The notes beneath the pieces are model-generated. The model had not been told where the DNA came from, did no database searches, and was given only the letters and a program-made list of their open reading frames with translations. From positions 1 to 5,913 of the forward strand of contig CAKTXP010000150.1 in NCBI GenBank assembly GCA_934631055.1: 5,913 nucleotides of DNA, written 5' to 3'. Made by a program: the position numbers and the translations under genes. Positions within the stretch are counted from its first letter, which is position 1; each line of letters starts with the position of its first letter. This document shows, in pieces, positions 1 through 5,865 of this stretch. This DNA comes from an uncultured Clostridia bacterium. GTDB lineage: Bacteria; Bacillota; Clostridia; Christensenellales; Aristaeellaceae.

Positions 1-36
1 GCGTTTCTATACGAGCTTCCCGGGTCAGCGCCCTCA
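1..36. repeat. Partial copy of a palindromic intergenic repeat (cut by window edge)
   Basis: Bases 1-23 match the reverse complement of 2416-2438 at 22 of 23 positions; the only difference is C versus T at base 16. With one gap the similarity continues weakly to the CCCTCA at 31-36, which corresponds to the CCCTCAG-type end of the full element at 2401-2478. The window begins exactly at the central dyad of the element, so only one arm is visible. It lies just upstream of the nadE promoter. That this is a second copy of the same repeat is read directly from the bases; its mobility or function is unknown. Confidence 0.75.
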
Positions 37-51
37 ACGTTCTCCTTTTGA

Positions 52-80
52 TTGCAATTTTCCCGTAACTTTGCTATCAT
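52..80 (+). promoter_or_regulatory. Sigma-A-type promoter of nadE
   Basis: A -35 box TTGCAA (52-57) and a -10 box TATCAT (75-80) are separated by exactly 17 bp. The -10 is preceded by TG one base away (TGCTATCAT, 72-80), an extended -10. Transcription would begin near 86-88, giving a leader of about 40 bases before the ATG at 126. This also argues against the in-frame ATG at 93, which would have only a few leader bases. I see no clear operator for a niacin or NAD repressor. Confidence 0.7.
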
Positions 81-125
81 GATGGAGAAAATATGCTTAT
101 TCCTCTTTCCGAAAGGAGTTTTTTG

Positions 126-2045
126 ATGTCCTCTATCCATGGTATGATCCGCGCGATGTCCGCCGTGCCGCGCGTTCATCTCGCTTCCCCTGCGGATAAC
201 GCGCGCAAGATCGCTCAAATGCTGCAAACTGCCGATGAACAGCATGCCGACCTCTGCGTTTTTCCTGAGCTTTGCCTGTGCGGCTATACCTGCGCCGACC
301 TGCTGATTCATCCTCCGCTTCTCTCAGGCTGTTTGCAAGCGCTTAAAAGCCTGCTCGCCACGCCTGCGCATGCCGCGTTCGTCGTCGGGCTCCCGCTTGA
401 AATCGGCGGACGACTGTATAACTGCGCAGTCGCGGTCTGCGGCGGGCGCATCCTCGGCGTCGTTCCGAAAGAGCATCTGCCCAACAGCGGCGAATTTTAT
501 GAGCATCGCTGGTTCGAGCCGGGGCATTCCGCGCCGAATATGACGCTGCTCTGCGGACAGGAAGTTCCCGTCGGGCAGAATCTCGTGTTCGACTGCGGTC
601 GTTTCTCTTTCGGCATCGAGATCTGCGAGGATCTGTGGGTTCCTGCGCCGCCGTCGGCTTCCCTCTGCATGGGCGGCGCGCTGCTGATTGCCAACCCTTC
701 CGCTTCCAATGAACTGGTCACCAAGCATCGCTATCGCTGTGAACTCATCAGCCAACAGAGCGCGCGCTGTCTATGCGGTTATGTCTACGCGGGCGCGGGC
801 TATGGCGAATCGACGACCGACCTCGTCTTCTCCGGCTATGCGGGCGTCTATGAAAACGGTCGCGCGCTTGCGGAGAACGAGCGCTTCGCCCGCGAAAACT
901 CCTTCTCTGCCGCGGATATCGACGTCGAGCGTCTGCGCTTCAAGCGCCGCCAGAGCCGTACTTTCGCCGACTGCGCGCCGGAAACCGTGCGTATCGTTCC
1001 GTTTGACCAGCCTGAAAGCCACGACGAGCGGCTTCTCCGCTTTGTCAGCCCGCTTCCTTTCGTCCCCGCCGGAGCAGAACGCGACGCGCGCACCGAAGAA
1101 ATCCTGCTTATCCAAACGACCGCCCTGCTGACCCGCATGGAGCGTGTCGGAACGAAGCGCGCCGTGCTGGGCGTCAGCGGCGGTCTGGATTCGACGCTGA
1201 CGCTGCTTGCCGCGGCATACGCGTTCTCCCGCGCAGGCTACCCGATGGAGGGGCTGGTCGGCATCACCATGCCGGGCATGGGTACGGGCAGCCGCACCCT
1301 GCAAAACGCGCTCAAGCTGATGGAGATCATCGGCTGCAAAACGCTGACCATCCCCATCGGGCCGGCAGTCGCCCAGCATTTTTCCGATATCGGACAGAAC
1401 CCCGAAATCCACGATATTGCCTATGAAAACTCGCAGGCACGCGAACGCACGCAGATCATCATGGATTACGCCAATAAAATCGGCGGTCTTGCCCTCGGCA
1501 CAGGCGACCTGAGCGAGCTTGCCCTCGGCTGGTGTACCTACAACGGCGACCAGATGAGCATGTACAACATGAGCGCATCCGTGCCAAAGACGCTCATCAA
1601 GCATTTGGTTCGCTACGCGGGCGGCAAGCTTGGCGGCGATATCGTGCCGGTTGTCGAAGATATCCTCGACACACCCATCTCTCCCGAGCTGATTCCTTCA
1701 AAAGAAGGCGAGCTGACCCAGCGGACAGAGGATACGCTCGGCGCTTACGCCCTGCATGATTTCTTCCTCTATCACATGATGGACAGCGGCGCTTCCCCGC
1801 TCAAGCTCTTTCCGCTGGCAAAGGCGGCGTTTGACGGGCAGTACGACGACGCGGCGATTCTTTCCGCCCTGCGCACATTCGTCCGCCGGTTCTTCACGCA
1901 GCAGTTCAAACGTTCCGCCATGCCGGATGGGCCGAAGGTCGGTTCCGTCAGCCTTTCCCCGCGCGGCGACTGGCGCATGCCTTCCGACGCCCAGATGACG
2001 CTCTGGCTTTCGGAAATTGAGCAATTGGAACAAAACATGCCATAA
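126..2045 (+). CDS. nadE: Glutamine-dependent NAD+ synthetase
   Basis: Cytoplasmic enzyme of the final NAD-biosynthesis step: it amidates nicotinic acid adenine dinucleotide to NAD+ using ATP and glutamine. The 639-residue protein has the two-domain layout and usual length of the glutamine-using family. The N-terminal nitrilase-type glutaminase spans about residues 12-290, with triad Glu48 (FPEL), Lys115 (VPKEHLPN) and Cys167 (GIEICEDLW). The C-terminal synthetase begins near 325, with the ATP-pyrophosphatase loop SGGLDST (351-357), then GTGDLSELALGW (458-469) and the near-C-terminal KVGSVSLSPRGDWRMPSDA. The start at 126 is chosen because AAAGGAG (112-118) sits 7 bases upstream; an ATG at 93 is in frame but almost at the predicted transcription start. 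The glutaminase domain means ammonia can come from glutamine. All catalytic motifs look intact. No terminator is visible after the gene before the next promoter. Confidence 0.96.
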   Translation: MSSIHGMIRAMSAVPRVHLASPADNARKIAQMLQTADEQHADLCVFPELCLCGYTCADLLIHPPLLSGCLQALKSLLATPAHAAFVVGLPLEIGGRLYNCAVAVCGGRILGVVPKEHLPNSGEFYEHRWFEPGHSAPNMTLLCGQEVPVGQNLVFDCGRFSFGIEICEDLWVPAPPSASLCMGGALLIANPSASNELVTKHRYRCELISQQSARCLCGYVYAGAGYGESTTDLVFSGYAGVYENGRALAENERFARENSFSAADIDVERLRFKRRQSRTFADCAPETVRIVPFDQPESHDERLLRFVSPLPFVPAGAERDARTEEILLIQTTALLTRMERVGTKRAVLGVSGGLDSTLTLLAAAYAFSRAGYPMEGLVGITMPGMGTGSRTLQNALKLMEIIGCKTLTIPIGPAVAQHFSDIGQNPEIHDIAYENSQARERTQIIMDYANKIGGLALGTGDLSELALGWCTYNGDQMSMYNMSASVPKTLIKHLVRYAGGKLGGDIVPVVEDILDTPISPELIPSKEGELTQRTEDTLGAYALHDFFLYHMMDSGASPLKLFPLAKAAFDGQYDDAAILSALRTFVRRFFTQQFKRSAMPDGPKVGSVSLSPRGDWRMPSDAQMTLWLSEIEQLEQNMP

Positions 2046-2048
2046 CGC

Positions 2049-2077
2049 TTGCCAACCTCTTGAAACAGTGTTATAGT
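2049..2077 (+). promoter_or_regulatory. Sigma-A-type promoter before the truncated fabG
   Basis: The -35 box TTGCCA (2049-2054), a 17-bp spacer and the -10 box TATAGT (2072-2077) with an upstream TG at 2069-2070 form an extended -10 promoter. It lies immediately after the nadE stop codon. Expected transcription start is near 2084, leaving a leader of about 53 bases to the ATG at 2137. The layout closely matches that of the nadE promoter (TTGCNA, 17 bp, TGNTATNNT). Confidence 0.65.
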
Positions 2078-2136
2078 TTTGTCAATTTCATATGAATCGG
2101 CTCTCATAAACATCTATGGACAGGAGGACAAAAATC

Positions 2137-2358
2137 ATGCTGTTTCAAGGAAAAAAGGCGGTCGCGCCGGGCGTCACGCGGACAGACATTGTCGCCAACC
2201 TGCCGGAAGAAATGGTTAAGCGCATCTGTGCGCCGATTCCGCTCGGACGCATGGGCGAACCGGAGGAAGTCGCCAACGCGTTCCTCTTCCTTGCCAGCGA
2301 CTTGGCGAGCTACGTCACCGGCGAGATCCTCTCGGTTGACGGCGCGGCGCAGACCTAA
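2137..2358 (+). pseudogene. FabG-like short-chain dehydrogenase with large in-frame internal deletion
   Basis: This 73-codon frame joins the start of a FabG-type 3-oxoacyl-ACP reductase/SDR (MLFQGKKAV, residues 1-9) to its C-terminal quarter (from APGVTRTDI to SVDGAAQT, residues 10-73). The tail carries the family's APG motif, PLGRMGEPEEVANAFLFLASD, YVTGE and the final VDG. Compared with a usual length near 245 residues, roughly 170 are missing. The loss includes the TGxxxGIG cofactor loop, the NAG motif and the Ser-Tyr-Lys active site, so NAD(P)H-dependent reduction is not possible. Translation signals are intact: AGGAGG (2122-2127) lies 9 bases before the ATG and a good promoter precedes it. 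An earlier in-frame ATG at 2116 is upstream of that ribosome site and is rejected. The tail has no frameshift or stop, so the deletion is recent, selected to stay in frame, or an assembly collapse. Assignment to the FabG/SDR family is firm; the exact substrate is not. Confidence 0.85.
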
Positions 2359-2376
2359 GGAACGAGAGGGAACGAC

Positions 2377-2391
2377 GGGGCTCGCCGCCCC
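2377..2391. repeat. Small GC-rich hairpin after the fabG remnant
   Basis: GGGGC (2377-2381) pairs with GCCCC (2387-2391) around a TCGCC loop, 18 bases after the fabG stop codon. A second CCCCG at 2395-2399 could pair alternatively with CGGGG at 2376-2380. No U-run follows, so it is not a standard terminator. It may be part of a larger repeat unit that includes the adjoining 78-bp palindrome, but that is inference. Confidence 0.4.
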
Positions 2392-2400
2392 AAACCCCGC

Positions 2401-2478
2401 CTGAGGGATTTCAGTCCGGGAAACTCGTATAGAAACGCAAGCGTTTCTTACGATTTCCATCACGCTGAATCCCCTCAG
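2401..2478. repeat. 78-bp near-perfect palindromic intergenic repeat
   Basis: The two arms, about 38 bases each, are close reverse complements. The outer ends are CTGAGGGATTTCAG (2401-2414) and CTGAATCCCCTCAG (2465-2478), matching at 12 of 14 positions. The middle segments GGAAACTCGTAT and ACGATTTCC pair with small gaps. The core AGAAACGC-AA-GCGTTTCT (2431-2448) is perfect. As RNA it would form a long hairpin. One arm recurs at 1-36 in inverted orientation, so this is a dispersed element rather than a unique structure. It carries no coding sequence. No target-site duplication is evident. It resembles a REP/MITE-like element in kind; a named family cannot be assigned. Confidence 0.8.
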
Positions 2479-2519
2479 ACTCCCTTCTCCGCTTCGCGGC
2501 GCTTTATAGAAGCTTAGAG

Positions 2520-2552
2520 AAACATCCGTCTTGTATGGGGCGGATGTTTTTT
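2520..2552 (+). terminator. Rho-independent terminator of the nadE / fabG-remnant unit
   Basis: AAACATCCGTC (2520-2530) pairs with GGCGGATGTTT (2539-2549), an 11-bp stem with one G-U pair, around an 8-base loop. The six-T run at 2547-2552 follows. On the opposite strand only a broken TTTCTCT follows the stem, so it acts mainly on + strand transcripts. Confidence 0.8.
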
Positions 2553-2600
2553 CATCATCATGTGATTTTTCTCCCCTTTCGACGGTCTTCTTCATATAGA

Positions 2601-2675
2601 AAGGAGTTCCATGTCGAAGAAAACAACGCCGTTATGAAACTGTTTAACGAAAAAATGACCTTCCCGACAAAATGA
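2601..2675 (+). other. Ribosome site followed by two overlapping mini-ORFs, possible gene remnant
   Basis: AAGGAG (2601-2606) lies 4 bases before ATG 2611, which opens an 8-codon frame, MSKKTTPL (2611-2637). Its TGA overlaps (ATGA) the start of a 13-codon frame, MKLFNEKMTFPTK (2634-2675), whose end runs into the stem of the - strand terminator. There is no recognisable promoter, and a + strand terminator lies just upstream. This could be the decayed 5' end of a lost gene or simple chance; no product is claimed. Confidence 0.25.
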
Positions 2676-2685
2676 GAAGGTCATT
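2648..2685 (-). terminator. Rho-independent terminator of the lon-engB operon
   Basis: AATGACCTTC (2654-2663) and GAAGGTCATT (2676-2685) form a perfect 10-bp stem with a 12-base loop. Read on the - strand, the stem is followed by a run of T (complement of A2650-A2655), the expected order for transcripts coming from engB. On the + strand no T-run follows. It lies 120 bases beyond the engB stop codon. Confidence 0.8.
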
Positions 2686-2740
2686 GAAGCTGTTCATATG
2701 ATGTCTATCCTGACTGCACCACAATCAGATACGGGGAGTT

Positions 2741-2759
2741 CAGGAACCACCGGTTCCTG
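2741..2759. repeat. Short perfect palindrome between engB and its terminator
   Basis: CAGGAACC (2741-2748) and GGTTCCTG (2752-2759) are exact reverse complements around ACC. No T-run follows on either strand, so it is not a terminator by itself. It would form a hairpin in the 3' untranslated part of the lon-engB transcript, where it might protect the end or be a small repeat; its role is unknown. Confidence 0.45.
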
Positions 2760-2805
2760 CCAAGGGTTTGGTGTGAGCAGCGCCAACATCCCCCTCTTCC
2801 CGCTT

Positions 2806-3405
2806 TTACTCCTGCTCTTCTTCCTGATAGCAGACTTCTTCAATCTTTGCGAGCAGTTCTTCCCTGCCCGTTCCGTCCTCAGATGAGAAGGCAAGCACCT
2901 GCCACGGCTGAACCAGCAGCGCGCGGCAGATCGGCGCAAGATACTTGAGCCGCGCGCCGCGGCTGATCTTGTCCGCCTTGGTCGCAACGACCGTGAACGG
3001 GATGCCCGCCTGACGCAGGAACATGTTCATCTCCTTGTCCTCCGCGCTCGGCTCGTGGCGGATATCTACCAGATGGAACACATGGCACAGGTCTTCCGTC
3101 GTCGCGAAATAATCCTGCATCATCTTGCCCCATGACAGCTTCTCCGCCTTGCTGACCTTTGCGAAGCCATAGCCCGGCAGGTCGACGAAGTTGATCTCTT
3201 CGTTGATCTGATAGACGTTGATGAGCCGCGTCTTGCCCGGCGTTGCGCTCGTTCGGGCGAGCTTGGTCCGGTTGGTCAGTTTGTTGATCATCGAGGATTT
3301 GCCGACGTTGCTCTTCCCCGCGAACGCGACCTCCGGGCATCCCTTTGTGGCGTAATCGCCGTAATCCTTCATGGACGTGATAAAATCCGCGCGTTTGACG
3401 ATCAT
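2806..3405 (-). CDS. engB: Ribosome biogenesis GTP-binding protein EngB/YsxC
   Basis: Small cytoplasmic GTPase of the TRAFAC/Era-like group, known in Bacillus subtilis (YsxC) to be essential for late assembly of the 50S ribosomal subunit. The 199-residue length is typical. The G motifs are all present: G1 GKSNVGKS (30-37), G2 region TPGKTR (55-60), G3 DLPG (75-78) followed by YGFAKV, G4 TKAD (142-145) and G5 around SSEDGTG (174-180). DIRHEP (114-119) is also characteristic of the family. The tail is acidic (YQEEEQE). The ATG at 3405 is supported by AAAGGA 7 bases upstream (3418-3413). It starts 27 bases after the lon stop with no intervening promoter or terminator, so it is almost certainly cotranscribed with lon, the same order as lonA-ysxC in Bacillus. 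Confidence 0.96.
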   Translation of the reverse strand: MIVKRADFITSMKDYGDYATKGCPEVAFAGKSNVGKSSMINKLTNRTKLARTSATPGKTRLINVYQINEEINFVDLPGYGFAKVSKAEKLSWGKMMQDYFATTEDLCHVFHLVDIRHEPSAEDKEMNMFLRQAGIPFTVVATKADKISRGARLKYLAPICRALLVQPWQVLAFSSEDGTGREELLAKIEEVCYQEEEQE

Positions 3406-3432
3406 CGGGTTTTCCTTTCTGTCGTATAGCCT

Positions 3433-5778
3433 TTATTCTTTCGCGCCCGGCTTGCTGCACAGCGCCGTCTCCAGCACCGTATGCACATCCTCAGCGGGAA
3501 CGATGGTCATCGCTTCACGGACATTCTGCGGCACTTCTTCCAAATCCTTGAGATTCTCCTTCGGAATAAGGACGGTATCGATGCCCGCGCGATGCGCCGC
3601 AAGCAGCTTTTCCTTCAAGCCGCCGATGGGCAGCACACGTCCGCGCAAAGTAATCTCGCCTGTCATTGCAACGTTCTGCCTGACCGGAATGCCCGTCAGC
3701 GCGGAAACCAGCGCCGTGGTCATCGTCACGCCGGCGCTCGGTCCATCCTTCGGAACAGCGCCTTCCGGAACGTGGATATGAATATCGAGCTTCTTGTAGA
3801 ACTCCGGATCGATGCCGAATTCGACGGCATGCGCGCGGACATAGGACCGCGCCGCACGCGCGCTCTCCTTCATCACGTCGCCCAGACTGCCAGTCAATTC
3901 CAGCACGCCCGTTCCGGGCATCGTCGTCGTCTCAATTTGAAGCGTATCGCCGCCGACGACCGTATACGCCAAGCCGTTGACGACGCCGACCTCCGGCTTC
4001 TTCCCCGCCTGCTCATAGTGGAAGCGGGGCGCGCCGAGGAACTTTTCAAGCTTTTCCTGCGTGACCGTCACCGTGTCGATGCTCTCGTCGATCATCTCAA
4101 CGGCGCTTTTACGGACGACTTTGCCAATCGTCCTCTGCAAACGGCGGACGCCTGCCTCCAGCGTATAACCGCGGATCAGACTGCGCATGACCTTATCGCT
4201 GACGCGCACGCTCTTCGGCTCAAGACCATGTTCCTCGATCTGCTTGGGCAGCAGATGGCGCTTGGCGATGTTCAGTTTTTCGTCCTCCGTGTAGCCGCTG
4301 ACTTCGATCAACTCCATGCGATCCAGCAGCGGACGCGGGATGGTATCGACTGAGTTCGCCGTCGTGATGAACATCACGCCGGACAGGTCGAACGGCGCTT
4401 CCAGATAGTGGTCGCGGAAGGCGTCGTTCTGCGCGCCGTCCAGCACTTCGAGCATCGCGCTCGCCGGATCGCCGCGCACGTCAGATGCCATCTTGTCGAT
4501 TTCGTCCAGCAGGAAGACCGGATTCATCGTCCCCGCCTGCTTAATCGAAGAGATGATGCGTCCCGGTATCGCGCCGATATACGTTCTGCGGTGGCCGCGG
4601 ATCTCCGCCTCGTCGCGAACGCCGCCCAGCGACATCTGGACGAACTTACGCCCCAGCGCGCGGGCAATGCTCTTGGCGATGGACGTCTTGCCTACACCCG
4701 GCGGTCCGACAAAGCAGAGGACAGGGCCCTTCATATTGTTTTTGATGCGGCAGACGGCAAGATATTCGATGACGCGCTGCTTCACCTCGTCCAGCCCGTA
4801 ATGATCCTCAGCGAGGATGCGGCGGGCGCGTTTGAGGTCGAGGTTATCGGGCGTATTCTTGCCCCACGGGAGATCGAGCATCCATTCGACATAGGTTCTG
4901 CTCACGCCAATCTCCGGACTGCCGGGCGCCATACGGCTCAGGCGTTCCAGCTCGCGGGCAGTCTTGTCGCGCGCTTCATCGTTCATCGGCGTTTTTTCCA
5001 GCCGTTCGCGCAGCTCTTCGACATCCGTCGCGTCTTTATCGCCCAGCTCGGTCTGAATCGCCTTGATCTGCTCTCGCAGGAAGTAGTCCTTCTGATTCTG
5101 TTCAATCTGCTTGCGCACGCGAGCCTGAACCTTCTTCTCCACGCCTGCCAGCTCGGTCTCTTTGACCAGCATCGCACAGACGGATTCAAGCCGCGCCAGG
5201 TCGTCAAGCTCTTCAAGCACCTGCTGACGGTCGTCGATCTTGGTCAGCACGTTAGCGGCAATGATGTCGGCAAGCTGACCGGGGTCTTCGATCTCCAGAA
5301 CGGACTGCATCGTATCGTTGGTGATGCGTCCGCTCATCTTGCAGTACTCTTCAAAATAATGATGCGCCGTACGCAGGAGCGCGTCCGTCTCGATGGAAAC
5401 CGGCGTGCCGGGATTGATAACTTCATCCAGTGCCGCCTCAAAGTAGGGTTCTTCCTGCGTGATGGCGCGCAGGACGGCGCGGCTCTTGCCCTCAACGAGC
5501 AGGCGCACATTGTCGCCCGGCAGTTTCAGAACCTGCTTGATGCAGGCGATCGTTCCGACATGATAAATATCGTCCACAGTCGGGTCGTTCACATCCACAT
5601 CGCGCTGTGCGACGAGGAAGATGCGTTGATCGTCCATCATGGCGTGTTCCAGCGCGGCGACAGATTTTTTGCGACCGACATCGAAATGCAGAACCATATG
5701 CGGGAAAGCCAGCAGCCCCCGCAGCGGCAGCATCGGCAGGCTGACCGGCTGAGTACGTTTTTTCCTCGGCTTAGCCAA
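3433..5778 (-). CDS. lon: ATP-dependent endopeptidase La (Lon protease, LonA type)
   Basis: Homo-oligomeric cytoplasmic AAA+ protease that unfolds and degrades misfolded and selected regulatory proteins. The 781-residue protein has the full LonA order: N-terminal substrate-recognition domain (about 12-205, opening with LPMLPLRGLLAFP), a helical linker rich in charged residues (about 205-300), an AAA+ module (about 305-590) and the protease domain (about 595-770). Visible motifs are Walker A GPPGVGKT (358-365), Walker B VFLLDEID (421-428), sensor-1 Asn475 in ITTAN, a likely arginine finger in RPLLDRME (482-489) and sensor-2 Arg in EAGVRR (541-546). The catalytic dyad is Ser681 in PKDGPSAG and Lys724 in GGLKEKLLAAHR. 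The start codon is TTG (bases 5778-5776). An in-frame TAA lies two codons upstream and AAAGGAGG (5794-5787) is 8 bases before it, so no longer start is possible. First gene of a lon-engB operon. I see no CIRCE or CtsR-type heat-shock operator. Confidence 0.97.
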   Translation of the reverse strand: MAKPRKKRTQPVSLPMLPLRGLLAFPHMVLHFDVGRKKSVAALEHAMMDDQRIFLVAQRDVDVNDPTVDDIYHVGTIACIKQVLKLPGDNVRLLVEGKSRAVLRAITQEEPYFEAALDEVINPGTPVSIETDALLRTAHHYFEEYCKMSGRITNDTMQSVLEIEDPGQLADIIAANVLTKIDDRQQVLEELDDLARLESVCAMLVKETELAGVEKKVQARVRKQIEQNQKDYFLREQIKAIQTELGDKDATDVEELRERLEKTPMNDEARDKTARELERLSRMAPGSPEIGVSRTYVEWMLDLPWGKNTPDNLDLKRARRILAEDHYGLDEVKQRVIEYLAVCRIKNNMKGPVLCFVGPPGVGKTSIAKSIARALGRKFVQMSLGGVRDEAEIRGHRRTYIGAIPGRIISSIKQAGTMNPVFLLDEIDKMASDVRGDPASAMLEVLDGAQNDAFRDHYLEAPFDLSGVMFITTANSVDTIPRPLLDRMELIEVSGYTEDEKLNIAKRHLLPKQIEEHGLEPKSVRVSDKVMRSLIRGYTLEAGVRRLQRTIGKVVRKSAVEMIDESIDTVTVTQEKLEKFLGAPRFHYEQAGKKPEVGVVNGLAYTVVGGDTLQIETTTMPGTGVLELTGSLGDVMKESARAARSYVRAHAVEFGIDPEFYKKLDIHIHVPEGAVPKDGPSAGVTMTTALVSALTGIPVRQNVAMTGEITLRGRVLPIGGLKEKLLAAHRAGIDTVLIPKENLKDLEEVPQNVREAMTIVPAEDVHTVLETALCSKPGAKE

Positions 5779-5786
5779 TGCTTATT

Positions 5787-5794
5787 CCTCCTTT
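5787..5794 (-). promoter_or_regulatory. Strong ribosome binding site fixing the TTG start of lon
   Basis: On the - strand AAAGGAGG is followed after 8 bases (AATAAGCA) by TTG. The in-frame TAA within that spacer rules out any upstream start, and the next in-frame ATG is 15 codons inside, with no comparable site and within the conserved N-terminal domain. Confidence 0.8.
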
Positions 5795-5836
5795 AATCCG
5801 CCCTGTTTTCGTAAATATTCAGGACGGCACGCAACC

Positions 5837-5865
5837 ATTATACATGAGCTTTCGTCATTTTGCAA
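5837..5865 (-). promoter_or_regulatory. Sigma-A-type promoter of lon-engB
   Basis: Read on the - strand, a -35 box TTGCAA (5865-5860) and a consensus -10 box TATAAT (5842-5837) are separated by exactly 17 bp. Transcription would start near 5830, giving a leader of roughly 50 bases before the lon ribosome site and TTG start. No flanking inverted repeat matching known heat-shock repressors is seen, so the basal expression looks vegetative. The remaining bases to the window end (5866-5913) hold nothing I can assign. Confidence 0.75.

Larger units (their letters stand above)
2359..2805. other. Convergent intergenic region (447 bases) without a convincing gene
   Basis: This stretch separates the stop of the deleted fabG (+ strand) from the stop of engB (- strand). 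It contains, in order, a short GC hairpin, a 78-bp palindromic repeat, a + strand terminator, a ribosome site followed by two tiny frames, a - strand terminator and a 19-bp palindrome; most are listed separately. Open frames that cross it, such as a 163-codon one on the - strand at 2104-2595, run through the palindrome and terminator, lack a ribosome site and match no family I recognise. Confidence 0.7.

Noticed and set aside
93..125. Upstream ATG extending nadE by 11 codons
   Set aside because: The predicted transcript starts only a few bases before it, and the clear AAAGGAG at 112-118 lies inside the extension and fits ATG 126.
771..1604. 277-codon open frame on the - strand opposite nadE
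   Set aside because: Shadow of nadE: composition-driven, no family resemblance.
2104..2595. 163-codon open frame on the - strand across the convergent region
   Set aside because: It passes through the + strand terminator, both arms of the palindrome and the antisense of the fabG remnant. It has no ribosome site before its ATG, and repeats often stay open by chance.
2544..2675. 43-codon + strand frame ending in the same mini-ORF region
   Set aside because: Its ATG lies inside the terminator stem, there is no ribosome site, and composition is not convincing.
2698..2886. 62-codon + strand frame with a hydrophobic leucine/phenylalanine stretch, resembling a small membrane protein
   Set aside because: The hydrophobic run is the antisense of the acidic C-terminus of EngB; there is no ribosome site, and the start lies just after the - strand terminator stem.
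4408..5796. Long open frame (462 codons) on the + strand opposite lon
   Set aside because: It is antisense to the fully motif-supported lon gene and has no recognisable domain; it is a shadow of GC-rich codon usage. The same holds for 3481-4353.
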